From positions 16,039,201-16,103,200 of the forward strand of contig OW799237.1 of the NCBI GenBank assembly GCA_941918925.1: a stretch of 64,000 nucleotides of DNA. The letters are read 5' to 3'. The notes beneath the pieces were generated by a model. The model was not told the DNA's origin and did no database searches. It worked only from the letters and a program-made list of their open reading frames with translations. This document shows, one piece after another, positions 33,200-45,224 of this stretch. Source of the stretch: Phyto melanocephala. Taxonomy: Eukaryota > Arthropoda > Insecta > Diptera > Rhinophoridae. Made by a program: the position numbers and the translations under genes. The first letter of the stretch is position 1, and every line of letters starts with the position of its first letter.

Positions 33200-34318
33200 T
33201 AAATATAATTCAGATTGTTATTTTGGATATAGAATGCTTACTACTGGGTGGGGTTTATACTTATCTAGATAAAATTAAAAGAAAAAGCCACTAGAAAAAG
33301 CTTATGCTCGCTCCTGGCATCAAAAACAAGCTCAACATCCCATGTTTTTTCACAAAACGGCACTATTATTTATGTCAGTCCCATTATTCTCGAACAGTAG
33401 TCATCTACTTAGGTGGAAACACAAAAAAAAAAAAATAACGAAGGAGATCCAGTCAAAAAATAAAACCAAAAATAAGACACCTGCCTATTTGTATGTAAAC
33501 TTTGTTAAGATGAAATTCTGTTTAATCATAAGGTGGAAAGTGAAGACATTTTTTTTGCTTTTTAATTCGAATCATTTCGAAGATAAGAAAAAGATAATTA
33601 TTTTTTTATATTAAAAATTTGTATATGAGAATTGACACTTAAGTCAAATTTGTTACAATTTTAGTTACTGTACGGTACAACTTTGACGTTCTTGTTTAGA
33701 TTGGTCACGTTATCGTTAGTGCTAAGCACAAAGTTTGCCTCTGTTGATTAGGTTTGTCTGCAAAATGGTGACTCTGTCTTTTATCTTTTTTATTGCCACT
33801 GTGCCAACATATGCTATTTAGCTTATATTTTAAATAAGTTAAGAAAGAATAACAAGCCTCTTTTATATCATAAAGATGTGGATGATGAAGTTATTGTGGA
33901 AATTATGTGTTGTTTTGCGAAGCAAACTAAACCCTCGTATTTATGTCATCATTTAAAATATGACACAAAATATCTATGCATGTGAAATTTATCACCAAAT
34001 ACAGAGAAGAACTGGTAATTGAAGTTTATAAATATACAATAAATTTAATAAGTTGCTAAAGTACTTTGATCAGAGATCCCATTTGAAAAAAAAAATATTT
34101 ATTTTAAATAACATTTAGAGAAAAAAATTTGCCTTTAAAATATATTGAAAAACTGAGCTAAATTTAAATACTTGGCCGTATTTCATACATAATTTAAACT
34201 ATAATAATTTAAGGATACTGCTTTAATACTTTAGTTATCATTTATTGCAGTCACATTTATTTGTATATAAATTCTATTTTGTGTATGGAATTTTATGATT
34301 TCACATGCTTAGAAATAC
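33200..34318. other. AT-rich stretch, nothing recognised
   Basis: The frame at 33342-33614 is Lys/Phe-rich and AT-driven; no motif supports a gene. Confidence 0.5.
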
Positions 34319-34458
34319 TAGTCCAATTCACAATCTTGTGCCTCTGTCATTGCAAATTTTAAAATTGAAAATGTGTTCTATTTATGTGCAGTTTGTTAGT
34401 GTAAAGTAAAAATATACTATGGAAAAATATCATATGCACAAGCTTGTGAATTGAACTA
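34319..34458. mobile_element. 140-bp foldback element
   Basis: TAGTCCAATTCACAATCTTG at the left end and the reverse complement of the right end (TAGTTCAATTCACAAGCTTG) match at 18 of 20 positions, and the match extends three more bases. The right arm contains the perfect palindrome CACAAGCTTGTG. The spacer is about 95 bases and non-coding. No clear target duplication. Confidence 0.6.
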
Positions 34459-34761
34459 TTATGTTACATTTGTTCATAATGAACATTAATATAAATTTTT
34501 TTTAACCCACAATTAGTTCAACCATGTGAAAATTAACTTTATATTCGTCTATAATTTTAAGAAAATTTATTTCAACGCCTTTACACTTCACACATTTTAC
34601 ACTTACACACATTCGTTGTGTACACAGAGAAAATCGAGTTCTCTAGTTTTCAAAAAATTTAGGTCTTTAGAACAATATGTCGGTTGTATTTACGAGATAT
34701 GTTTTATTATAAAAATTAGGATATTAGAAATTAAAAAAAAAATACTATAACTTAAAATTAA

Positions 34762-35574
34762 AACAAGTAAGAGCGCTATATTCGGCCGTGCCGAATCTTA
34801 TATACCCTTCACAACGTGTAGTCATGCAATAACAGTAGTTTGTATCACCATTCATCCCATATGAAATACGTACATATATATAAAAAACATACATATATAA
34901 AAACATCCCATTGTAAAATTATAAATGTACGTATGTATGTTAAAAAAAAAATAAAATAAAAAAAAAATTAAAAAAAAATTAAAAAAAAAATTTTAAACAA
35001 ATATTTACAATATATATAATAAATATAAAACAAAAAAAAAATATTAAAAAAATTTAAAAAAAAATAAAAAAAAATTTAAAAAAAATAATAAAAATATAAA
35101 TAATATATTAAATAAAAAATAAAAAAATATTAAAAAAAAAAATTAAAAAAAAAATATAAAATAAAATTTTTTTTGGCTCAGCTGGGATTCGATGCCACGT
35201 TTTCTCTAACCAGTATACGTTTGTATGTATGCATGTGTTGTTGTAATGTTGTTTTTGTGAAAAAAATCGAGGTGGTCGTGGGTTTTTGCTCATATCTTAG
35301 TTGTTTATGTACCGATGTTTCTGATTTTCAATATCGATGTACTCCCGAATATTTCTGATATTTTAATACCTCACCCGGGTCCAAGCGATTTCGGGGGGGC
35401 TTCAAAAAGTTGATTTCAACATACACACGGACAGACTGACAGAGCTTAATCGACTCCCCTATTCATAATCTTTCAGAAAATATATACTTTATGGGGTCGG
35501 AAATGAAAATTGTAGAAATTTCACACGGAATGACAAACCTATATATACCCTTTTTCACTGTGTGAAGGGTATAA
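34762..35574 (-). mobile_element. Helentron/DINE-1-like element, copy I (minus), complete ends
   Basis: Plus-strand order is AACAAGTAAGAGCGCTATAT, the hairpin TTCGGCCGTGCCGAA, TATATACCCTTCACAACGTG, a long A-rich tract (34937-35165), GGCTCAGCTGGGATTCGATG, the (GTCY) complement GACAGACTGACAG, and ATACTTTATGGGGTCGG. The outer start is TATACCCTTCACACAGTGAA on the minus strand. It is the near-complete inverted partner of copy G at 28125-28926. Frames such as 35173-35358 are internal element sequence. Confidence 0.9.
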
Positions 35575-35990
35575 AAATGTCCAATGATAAAGGGACTCAT
35601 CAGACAGTTTCTCTTGAAAATCTTGTAAATGAACTCTTTAATAAAAATATATTCTTTAGAAGTTAAGAGTGAATTTTGTTCATCATATTTTCTAGAGAAT
35701 AAAAGTTAAAAAGCCTTTTAATCATTCAATATGAAATAGAAATAACATTTTTTTAAATCAATGTATTTAATTTTTTTGTTGTACTGAAAATATTATTATT
35801 TCATTTTATAAAATAAATTTTTTCTCAAGAGGCTAGATTGTAAATTACCTTAATGCTCATCCACGCATATGCTACAGCTGATCAGAAAATTTTTTATTGC
35901 TGCCTGAAGGTTAAAGTCAAACTCACCTCAATTATTGTTACATTAGACTACTTCAGTTCGGTCAAATTGATATAACCCAATAAAAAGTCA
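35575..35990. other. AT-rich spacer
   Basis: Nothing recognised. Confidence 0.45.
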
Positions 35991-35994
35991 AGTG

Positions 35995-36470
35995 TAGTAT
36001 GGTAAGGTGACCTTGGGGGCTAGTGAACAGTAAAGCTTCTGAAAATAATTTTTTTTGGCGAACTTTCTTTGTAACCCCGTCATAATCGGTCTAACTGTGT
36101 GTGCAGTTGCTCCATATTGCTGTTGAAACGAATACATCTTCGGCGCAGTTTTTGGTAAGCAAACTTCCATCAAAATCTATAAATAACGCTTCCTCTAGAC
36201 AGCAAATGTTGCATTTTGATGAAACTATGCTCTACACAATGACTAGTTCTGCATTCAGTTCCGACTCATGGAGAATTTCTGCTTTAGACTCCCTCTATAT
36301 ACAGAAATTTTACTTGTTTACGTTGCCTTTTTGATCAAAATAGGCCTTATCAATCAAGCAATTTATCAAACTGTTATCTTCTTCGGCCATTTCCCTTATT
36401 TTATTAAAAAAATCCAGTTGAATGCTCAAATCCATAGGATCTAACATGCTTGTAATTTTAACTTTTTAAG
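35995..36470 (-). pseudogene. decayed Tc1/mariner transposase
   Basis: Minus-strand frames give MAEEDNSLINCLIDKAYFDQ and then KGNVNK, stop, NFCI (family FSDEAHF..NG.VNKQN.R.W, around the first catalytic Asp). Next comes SKAEILHESELNA, later FDGSLLTKNC, then MYSFQQQYGATAHTVRP and IMTGLQRKF. The last matches the QQDGATAHTA..M..LR.MF motif, with the catalytic Asp of that motif replaced (QQQYGATAHT). The N-terminal DNA-binding part and the C-terminus are missing. Several stops and frameshifts occur. Confidence 0.75.
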
Positions 36471-36486
36471 GAAAAAAGCTTTGGCC

Positions 36487-36605
36487 AAATTACGGCATTC
36501 GATCACGATCGAAATTTTGCTCGAACGATCGTGTTCGTTGTGCCTTAGGTATAGAGATTCTTATAAGAATTTTCAAATGTCGATCACGTTCGAATGCCGT
36601 AATTT
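36487..36605. mobile_element. 119-bp foldback element with GATCG motifs
   Basis: AAATTACGGCATTCGATCAC at the left and the reverse complement of the right end (AAATTACGGCATTCGAACGT) match over the first 16 bases, then again at GATCGA. The arms contain repeated CGATCACGATCG and CGAACGATCG words. The perfect palindrome ATTCTTATAAGAAT sits between the arms. Non-coding. Confidence 0.65.
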
Positions 36606-36619
36606 GTCCCTTGAATTCA

Positions 36620-39290
36620 TGGCGAATTATTCATTCTTATAACCGTCTGCTAATTCCACTTTACGTCTATAAGTTATAAAGTTAAAATGCTTGGATTTGC
36701 TAATTCCAATTCGCGGTATGTTTCGAGTTAAATAGCTTGGATTTACCTAAATTGTCGGTGCTCCAGCAGAGATTGTGTGTTGAACCCGAACGTAGAGATC
36801 TCGCTGATACGATCTTTGAGTGATATTTCCAGACTCCAAACTCCCGTCTTAGTTATTTTTGGATAAAAATATCCAAATCCTCTTATTGGCATCCCAAGCA
36901 TTAATTTAAGTAATTTGAAATATTAACCTGCTAAAAAAAAGAAGTTATGACGTTTTGTTTAAACCTTTAGTATACGAAATGTAAAAAGGCACATGCACAT
37001 GTGGGTCTGACGTCACTAAAATGTTCAGTACTTTGGTTACATTTTCATGTATGCGGCAAGATTTTAATATTACATGAAATGTATTTTACTTAGTCTAAAA
37101 ATTCAAACGAAACACATAGGGCCGAAAAGGATATATTTATGTTTAATAATTACGTCACAGCCACAGGCGTATGTGTCTTTTTACACATCGTGTACTACAG
37201 ACTTTTTTAAGAAGAATTCGTGAGCCATATATTTTTTTGCGATAGAATCGACCATTAATGAGTTTATCGTCAAAAGCTCTTTATGACTTTCGTCTCTGCG
37301 TAGCTTTTCAATGAAATATGGACTCTTAAGGTATTTGAAATGTTGTTTAAAACATTTTTCAAGGAATCTACTGAGATCAGTTCAATCTATTCAAAAACAA
37401 CATGCATTTGGATTTTCCATCTCTGTATTTAAATAAAAAAAGACTTCAGTCTTAAGGAAACGAATTTTTTTTCTCGGTGTATCCATAGATAATGTAAATA
37501 TAATTTTTATTTTTAAAGATTTTCTTGAAAGGCAATTCAATTGAATATTGTAATAAAGTAGCTGTATAAAAATTTAGAGTTGGTGGCATTGGCAAGTGGG
37601 AACGTGCGAATAAATGGAACAGAATTTTTTTTTTTGTTCGACAAATTTAAAAAACAAAAACCACATATATTATGTCTGTAAGTCATTTGAAATTTCTTTA
37701 ATCTTACTTATCAATGGGCCCATAAATATGTTGAACAGTTTTTTATTTCAATATTCCATAAGCTCAAAGAAAAATGTGAGTAAATTCCTTTTTCTTGTAA
37801 ATAAACTGAAAAGAAAAAGAAACTGCAATATATGATTCAAACAAATGAAACTTAAAATTATCTTGAACTGATGTTTTGTTTTCAGCAGCTGATAAAAAAC
37901 AATGACGATCACTTTGTTGCCAGTACATGATTAGTGGTTCAGCTAAATCACATTAGCCTTCATGTTAATTCTTTTACAGATTTACCAACATTTTTCCTCG
38001 ACCTTAACTAACACCCAACCATAATTTCTATGTAGGCAGTTGTTACGTTGGCGCGTAAAAAAGTACTCTCATATCTCTGCTATAATTTCAATAACAATCA
38101 CGGATATGTTTTAAATGTAATGTACAAATAATACAAAATAAGCTTCAGCAACCCAAGAGACTTTACTTAATTTTTTTTCATCCATTTTTTTTTATCGAAC
38201 ACATTCATTAAAATTTGTCTATTTCTTTGAAAAAATAAATGACATGTAACGTGTTTATGACAAATAATATCTTTGGTGTCGTCTTCTTTAAAATGTTGTG
38301 TTTTGCGAAAAGAAATTGACATTAAATTATCTAAAAATGATGGGTTAATTGGGATTTTTTATATTGATATTTAAAAGTATGTAGAGAACAAAAAATAAGA
38401 CGCAAAGTTATCATGGTAAAAGACGACAATGTTATAACCTATAATCTAATATTGTAATAATTAATTATGGGCCTAAGGGTTGTTTACGAAAATAGTTTTA
38501 GGCCCATATATGAGCCCAATATTAGTAAAATGTTGGAGAAAAATTTGACAAAATTTATTTTGAAATATTGAATAATATTTAGTTAAAATGGGAATTTTAG
38601 TCAATTATGTATTAATCATCTCAAAAATGCGTTAAGCATATTTTTTAGTAATGAAAGTGACTTTTAACAATTGAAGTCGGTGGACTAACAAAGCTTCCAA
38701 TATTAAATCACTTAATAAAATACATATGTTCAAAGATGCCGCTCAACTCTCAACTCTCAAAGACATACTTTTTGCTTCGCGCTCAGTAAAACAGTACTGA
38801 GGAATTTACGTAGAATTTTTGTATGTGAAGCCAAGACGGAGAAGAAGTATTCTAGTGGAAAATTTTGTTTACATTCTACTGATTCCAAATAATTTATAGT
38901 TTACTTTTGTCTCATAAATTCTTTATAGCATAAATACTCAGTTACAATTTTTTGACTAACAAAGCTTTAAGTGTAGATATAAATTTTCTGGTTAAAAGTT
39001 ACGTTTCTACTATTTCTTCTTTAGATAAACTGGGATTCTATTATTGCAAATAATGAACAACACTTTTTGAATTTACGTTACTAATATTATATTTACTTAA
39101 CAACTAAAACCAGTTTCTGTAGTTTCCTTATATTTATACTATTATACCGGCTTGAGAATTTTCCAAACAATATAAATTCTTATTTTAAAGTCATCTTGAG
39201 GTATGCTACATAACTAGTGAGAATTGTTCATAATTTTAATATTTCCAAAGTTGTAAAATCAAATCTAAATTACATAAAGGTCCAGAAAAA
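36620..39290. other. AT-rich stretch, no gene supported
   Basis: Around 36660-36860 the composition is more mixed (GAACCCGAACGTAGAGATC), but no translation or repeat was recognised. TATGGGCCTAA (38466) and TTAGGCCCATA (38498) are an 11-bp perfect inverted repeat. The 37614-37835 frame is AT-driven. Confidence 0.45.
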
Positions 39291-39294
39291 AAAA

Positions 39295-39530
39295 AACTGG
39301 GCAATAGTTCAATGTTAATGACAATTTGTTAAATTAAAAGTTCAATAGAAGGCATTATTCATGCCTATTTAAATTCAAAATATATTGTTATAAATGAAGT
39401 GTAAGAAAACAAAGTTTACTCATAAAACATCGGTTTGCTTTCAGCTAATATGCATGCGTTCTATTGGAATGAAGTGTAGTTTCTTAATATATTCATATAA
39501 ACACATGATATAATACAAACACATGATATA
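39295..39530 (+). repeat. diverged copy of the 4130/53053 MITE family
   Basis: AATAGTTCAATGTTAATGAC, TATTCATATAAACACATGAT and intermediate blocks (CATAAAACATCGGTTTGC, ATGCATGCGTTCTATTGGAA) follow the order of the copies at 21110 and 53053. A CACATGATATAATACAAA unit is duplicated at its right end (about 39500-39538). Ends are lost. Confidence 0.4.
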
Positions 39531-39662
39531 ATACAAACAAGAGTCGCTAAACAAGGGACAAAATATGCCATTCGAACGTTAGAACGCTAAAATTGGCCCC
39601 GGTTGGAGTGAAACATGGTTATGAAAACAAAACTTACACAATATTTTTCTCTTCATACTATC

Positions 39663-39939
39663 ACTGAATAAAAACTAACACGTCGTAATTTCTTTAAATT
39701 TTTTACATGAGCAAAAAGATTCACAGACTGGCAGACATTGCTTAATTAATTTATAAAGCGATTCTTAATTTTTCGATATAAAGGAAGCACTTAGAAATAA
39801 AAACTGAATAAAAACTAACACGTCGTAATTCCTTTAAAATTTTTACATGAGCAAAAAGATTCACAGACTGACAGATAGACATTCCTTAATTAATTCATAA
39901 AGCGATTTTTAATTTTTCGATATAAAGGAAGCACTTAGA
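39663..39939 (+). repeat. 141-bp tandem duplication
   Basis: Units 39663-39803 and 39804-39939 both start CTGAATAAAAACTAACACGT and end GGAAGCACTTAGA. They differ by several substitutions and small indels, including an extra ACAGATAGAC-like segment in the second, so the event is not very recent. Confidence 0.85.
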
Positions 39940-39949
39940 GTGGCCACTG

Positions 39950-40210
39950 TAACTAGCGCGTGACGCCATACCATGAGCCATGAGACACCGTTTGCCGTAG
40001 ATCAGGCTGTGTTGCGGCAAGAACACTTTAAATATTCGCTTCCAATTGCTTGATTATTTTGGTTTAGCTGTATAGAACGAACGGCTTCGAATCACATGGA
40101 CAAGGAGAGTTGTGATTTCATTGAAATTAGTCGTTCATGAAATGTCTTTCTAAGTAAATTGATTATATCCTGCGATATGTGAGATATGGTACCATCCTGC
40201 TGTAATCACA
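39950..40210 (-). pseudogene. decayed Tc1/mariner transposase fragment
   Basis: The minus strand reads LQQDGTISHISQDIINLLRK, then TFHERLIS, corresponding to the QQDGATCHTA..I.LL...F..RLIS motif around the second catalytic Asp. In a shifted frame, KIIKQLEANI and AATQPDLRQTV fit the ID.LE.NI and I.P.L motifs nearer the C-terminus. No other part of the gene was found. The adjacent frame 40206-40490 (minus) did not match transposase. Confidence 0.6.
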
Positions 40211-40214
40211 TTTC

Positions 40215-41170
40215 TACAGTAATAAAATAGTCAATTGAGGTTCCAAACAGAAGACATGTAGACCAATAATCTAAACGGCGCAAAACAGTAAGTATTTCCA
40301 AACGTAACACACATTGCTTCGACAATGGCTTTAGGATTATTATAGCTTCAAATGAAACATGATTTTTCATTAAAAGTTTTTTCGTGGCCTCATTCCAGCT
40401 GAGTTTGCTGGATTGCACCATAATTTGTATCATAAATTTGATCAATTTATAACAGGTACTCTTTATGAATAATTGCCATAAAAGAAACAAGAAGTACCAA
40501 ATCAGCTGTTACAGGAAATAATACTGTCAATTAAAAGTTCTTCGTCATTACATGTACGTTTTACTTTTGCATTACAGTTGCACAAACGTTCAAAACCCTT
40601 TAAATCTATCGACATGCAGGGTTTTATATATAAGTAAGTATTGTTGAGCAGTAGTTTAATTACTTTTAAGCTTTCATTAATAAAAATAGTTTTGCAGTCA
40701 CCCACAAAAAAAGCAGTATTATCAAAAAGCCCTTCTTTGCCTTTCTTTGCTAACAAAGGCATTTAAGGAAGGCATGATTTTTTTATGAAAAACTACGAAG
40801 TAGTCCCCTTGCAATTTTTAAGCGACGAAACTGTGCCTTCTTACTATTTACTGTGGAAAGGGCGATGGTAAGTAGAAGTAATTTTTCCTTTTTTTGTTTT
40901 TGTAATGAAAACTAGTACAGAAGACATCTATTATTGTGCTTTTATATGGAAACAATTTCATAATTTTGTATGCCATTTAATCGCAATACGGAACTCAATT
41001 TTATTAATAAAAACTGTTTTTAGAATTTTGAAGGATACATTTTTCTAAATATATTGTGTTTGTCCTGTCAAAGTAACAAGAATTCTAAACTCTCAGATGA
41101 TACTTTCATGAATATAAAATATTAAATATTAATTTAAAAATATTTTATTTTATATATCTCTCAAATTAAT
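40215..41170. other. no gene supported
   Basis: Frames 40206-40490 and 40502-40762 (minus) have somewhat protein-like stretches, but I recognise no family; they may be unalignable transposon remnants. Confidence 0.4.
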
Positions 41171-41177
41171 AGCCCTA

Positions 41178-42073
41178 CACAGAAAAAAATAAATATGGAT
41201 TTTAATTACGAAATTAATATTATTAATTAAAAAATTTTTTAATTTTGCTCCAATCATCAAAATGATACTATTAATTAAATGAAAATTAATAGTTTTAATT
41301 GAAAAAATATGGAGAAAAATATCAATTAAAACAGTATTAAAAAATTAATTAAAATTTTCAATAAATTTCAAAAAGATTTGGGTTTTATAATATTAAAGCA
41401 TTTATTATATCAATAATATAATTTATTAAACCTGTATAAAAAAATAAAAATAAAATATCCTTTTTATTATATTTTTAATTATATTTCGTACTGATATGTA
41501 TAATAAAATTAATGATAAGAAATAGTGTTCCACACACATACACATACTATACCATATCAAAAGCCGGATTTCCAAAGGTAATTTTTAGCATCAACGACCT
41601 AGATATAAAGGAACATTAACCGGTAAAAAGGCTTGATCAGGCAGAGTGACGAAATTCAACTAACTTACCTATTAAAATGAGAATTCTGAGGAATATAAAG
41701 GCACACAATAAATATGTAATGAATTTTAGCATACCTACAATGAAACCGAAACCATTTATTATACTTAAAGCTCTCTATACTCTTGCAGATTGGCGACAAT
41801 TTTTCATTATTTCGCTCCTTGAGTAACAATTATATTAAATTATTATATTATTATAAATTTGTTCTTAAAATTAAATTTTCAAGTGAATGTCATTTAAAAT
41901 AATGTATTTTATTATTTTAAAATTTTTTCAACTGACAGAAATCTCTTTGTTTTTTGAAAATATTTAATATCAATTAAAAAATTTAATTAAATTAATGAAA
42001 ACTATAATTAGAATTCAAAAACAAATTAATAATTTTTTTAATTAAACAAATTTTAGCAATATTTTTTTCTGTG
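41178..42073. mobile_element. TA-flanked MITE with CACAGAAAAAAAT termini, copy 1 (896 bp)
   Basis: Left CACAGAAAAAAATA and right TATTTTTTTCTGTG are inverted repeats, bounded by TA at 41176-41177 and 42074-42075. Subterminal regions are rich in TTAATTAA words. The interior includes TTAGCATCAACGACCTAGAT and ACCGGTAAAAAGGCTTGATC blocks. The whole element matches the reverse complement of 54640-55622. Non-coding. Confidence 0.8.
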
Positions 42074-42075
42074 TA

Positions 42076-43900
42076 TAAAAAGGATAAATGATATTGAAAC
42101 ACAAAACCCACTATAAAATTTTGTTTAAGTTTAATATGTTGGTTAATAGCCATATCAAAGTTATCAAGTCCATTAAAAAAGGCTGGCTTCTTCATAAGGT
42201 GTCACATATGCCAAAAACAAACATAAATACCAAACTTTGCAAAAATTCTTTACAGTACAAGTTTTAGCTTTAAGAGTAATAGTTGCTTGAAATATTCCAT
42301 AATTTCTATAATCCAAAAATATCTTAAATTTATGTTAATCCGTTTTGTAATATATAATACAATTTCCAACTCTATTTTCTTTAAACTTATTAATTATAGT
42401 TTTGTTTTATTATTATATTTTATTAAGGCCAATTTTATTAGCTCATCAAATTTTTATTACCAATTTGCCTAAATGAAAACTCCCAAAAATTCTACCAACT
42501 TTAATTGAAATTTATTGCCAACTTCTGTTGACATAAAATTCTTTATTATTTCCTATTGTCTTTAAGTTATTATTACCAAAACTTTTAAACGATCTTTTGG
42601 TCATAAAAAATGCAACAAAACACAAATATTTTTAATAACCCTTGACAAAAGCACTGACACACAAAAAACAGGAAACCACAAATAAATATTAAACATAAAT
42701 CCCTTTGAAGTTTCTAGATATTTTTTTTTTGTTCGGTCAATCTTGCTTTTATTAGATTCCATAAAACTTTTATAAAATATTAATGTCTACCCAAGCTCCC
42801 CTGGTGGTTGAAATTTTTTATCATTTGACAAAAACCCGGGCAATGCAGACTAAGACAACAAAAAAACGTAGACAGACATAAATAAATAACCGAAACAATA
42901 ACAACAACAAAATTTATATCGAAGAATTCTTCATCAAAAAAATGTCTTATTATGACAAAACGATCACAATTTTTAGCATTAAAACAGCCAACTGCGAAGT
43001 CTTTAGCAAAATAGAAACTAAAACCAAATAACTGATATGGGTGAAAGAAACAAGGGTTTTCAATAGTCACAAGTCCTTAAAATATTTTAAAACATTTTGT
43101 TAAAAAAAATTTTAGATTTTGTTTTGTAAAATTCTTCTTTTTTATTTATTTAAATAAAAAAAATATTTTTTAACCAAAAAAACAGCATTTGTTAAAAAAA
43201 ATCTAAAACTTTTAAATTTTTTTTTGAATTAAAATTATAAAAAAATAATTTTATTTTAATAGAAATTTAAAAAAAATATTTTTTTTATAATAATTTTCTA
43301 ATAGTAATAGAAATTTAAATCATATTAAATCATTTTGAAGGGAAGGAACCGAAGTTTTACCATCTATTTATTTTTTTAATAACATAAATGGCTTCAAAAA
43401 GAAACTCATTTTTATTTTTTTTTGTTTACAATTAGGGGTGTTAAAGCGTGTATTTATTACAGAAGTGCACAATCATAAGAAAAATGGCTCACAAGCAATC
43501 TCATTAAAAAAATGTGTGTGTGTGTGTGTGTATTACTCTCCCATTATAAAATACATACTTGCAAACATATGTGTTTTACTTTAAGAGAAAAATAATGAAG
43601 ATCAAATTTGTTATTGAACAACGTTGGGATAAAACAAAGCTGAACAAAGATAAAATAGAATATTAAAACTGAAATACAATAGAATATTCAAAACATGTTT
43701 AAATGTTTTGGAGGTATATCAAGATCAAAAAAGAACTTACATACAAACTTTACTTTTGAATATGTGTAATGAGTTCACATTTATTAAAAAATCGCTTGCA
43801 GGAAGGGTTTCCTCCTTAAACTGTCCTAAATGTAATTGCTTAGTTAAACAGCTGTTTTCTGTTTTTTGCATGAGTTCTACTGTACTCGATGTTTTTGCTA
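42076..43900. other. AT-rich stretch; one (TG)n microsatellite
   Basis: A short (TG)9 run lies at 43513-43531. Frames such as 42780-43070 (minus) have no recognisable motif. Nothing else identified. Confidence 0.5.
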
Positions 43901-43904
43901 TTAT

Positions 43905-44634
43905 TATACCCGTCACCTGTGGTGCACAAGGGTATATATAGCTTTGTCATTCCGTTTGTAATTTCTACAATTTTCATTTCCGACCCCATAAAGTATATAT
44001 TTTCTGAAAGCTTATGAATAGAGGAGTCGATTGAGCCCTGACCGTCTGTCCGTCTGCCCGTGTGTTGGTTGAAATCAACTTTTAGATCCTCAGATCTCTA
44101 TATGGTATCAATCTCTTGGAAATATCCAGGAATGAATCGCTATTCAAATTCAGCACAATCGCCCCATAACTTTCTGAGATATGAGCAAAAAACTACGACC
44201 ACCTCGTTTTTTTTCACAATTACAACAACAACATACATACATACATATATGTAAAAAACATACCAAACAAAAAAAATTACAAAAAAAAAATATTAAAAAT
44301 AAGAAAAAAATAATAAAAAAAACTACAAAAAAAAATTTTAAAAAAATTTAAAAAAAAATTTTGAAAAATTTTTTAAAAAAATTTAAAAAAAAATTTAAAA
44401 AAATATTTAAAAAAAAATATAAAAAAAATAATCAAATATAAATAATATATTAAATAAAATAAAATAAAATTTTTTTGGCTCAGCTGGGATTCGATGCCAC
44501 ATTTATTCTAACGTGTACGTATGCACGTATTTTATATGGGATGAATGGTGATACAAACAATTGTTATTGCATGACTACACGTTGTGAAGGGTATATAAGA
44601 TTCGGCACGGCCGAATATAGCACTGTTACTTGTT
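43905..44634 (+). mobile_element. Helentron/DINE-1-like element, copy J, complete ends
   Basis: TATACCCGTCACCTGTGGTG, CACAAGGGTATATATAG and GACCCCATAAAGTATATAT start it, with GACCGTCTGTCCGTCTGCCC as the GTCY tract. An A-rich tract (44275-44465) precedes GGCTCAGCTGGGATTCGATG. The 3' end is TGTGAAGGGTATATAAG, TTCGGCACGGCCGAA, then AGCACTGTTACTTGTT. Together with copy K it forms a pair with a 5' hairpin sequence different from G, H and I. In this copy the GGCTCAGCTGG block is on the plus strand, opposite to its orientation in G relative to the ends. Confidence 0.9.
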
Positions 44635-44635
44635 A

Positions 44636-45014
44636 TATATATTTCATTGTTGGTTTTCTGTTTTGATATTCTATTTACTTTGTTTGAAAACACAAATACT
44701 AACAAAGCCGTAGAGAAAAGCTTTTCGAGTGATGATAAATTTATTTTAGTGAAAGCTTTGTTTTATTTTTATAAATATTTACACTAAAATGTAGTGATTG
44801 GAGTTAGTGTGAAATAGAACATATAATTTTAAAAACATTTTACTCAGCTCTTAAGTATTTTTACCATTGGCGTAACAAAAACAATTTTTTTTGGGTGTCA
44901 ATTGTTTAAAATATATTTTTTTATCTAAAATCTTAAACTTAGTTAATTTTACATGTATAAAGTTAATTTTTGAAATTTTAGGGGTTCATTGCTTTAAAAG
45001 TTTCATATTAACGG
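44636..45014. other. AT-rich spacer
   Basis: Nothing recognised. Confidence 0.45.
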
Positions 45015-45212
45015 TTTAGGTAGGTAAGGCTGGCGCAAAGTTATCCTCACACCCTCACCCGGAGACCATTACGGTCCATTGTGACGCCTTAATATAGAAA
45101 TGAAGAATATAATAAGAAGAGAAAGAGAAGCAGACCAGTCCAGAGTCTCTGGCGGGAATCAACCCACAAACCCTAAACTAGCAGACCAGCACACTACTGA
45201 CAAGTCCAATGG
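45015..45212 (-). mobile_element. probable tRNA-derived SINE (minus)
   Basis: On the minus strand a tRNA-like head contains TTGTCAGTAGTGTGCTGG (A-box region, weak) and GTGGGTTGATTCCCGCC (B-box GGTTCGANTCC with one mismatch) about 35 bases downstream, with TCTGCTAGTTTAGGG in the anticodon-arm position. A body with GGACCGTAATGGTCTCC follows, then a tail with CTTACCTACCTAAACC, a microsatellite-like end. Length about 200 bp. It is GC-richer than its surroundings. It does not look like a functional tRNA because the acceptor and T-arm pairing is incomplete. Confidence 0.6.
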
Positions 45213-45224
45213 GGTACCCTATTA

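Noticed and set aside
35108..35358. 61-codon frames on both strands
   Set aside because: Internal sequence of Helentron I; the same frames recur in copies G and J.
40206..40762. two minus frames of 94 and 86 codons as host exons
   Set aside because: No motif, start context or splice signal; adjacent to a mariner relic and possibly unalignable transposon sequence.
45030..45210. possible functional tRNA gene
   Set aside because: B-box and anticodon-like region are present, but acceptor and T-stem pairing is not convincing and a SINE-like body and tail follow.
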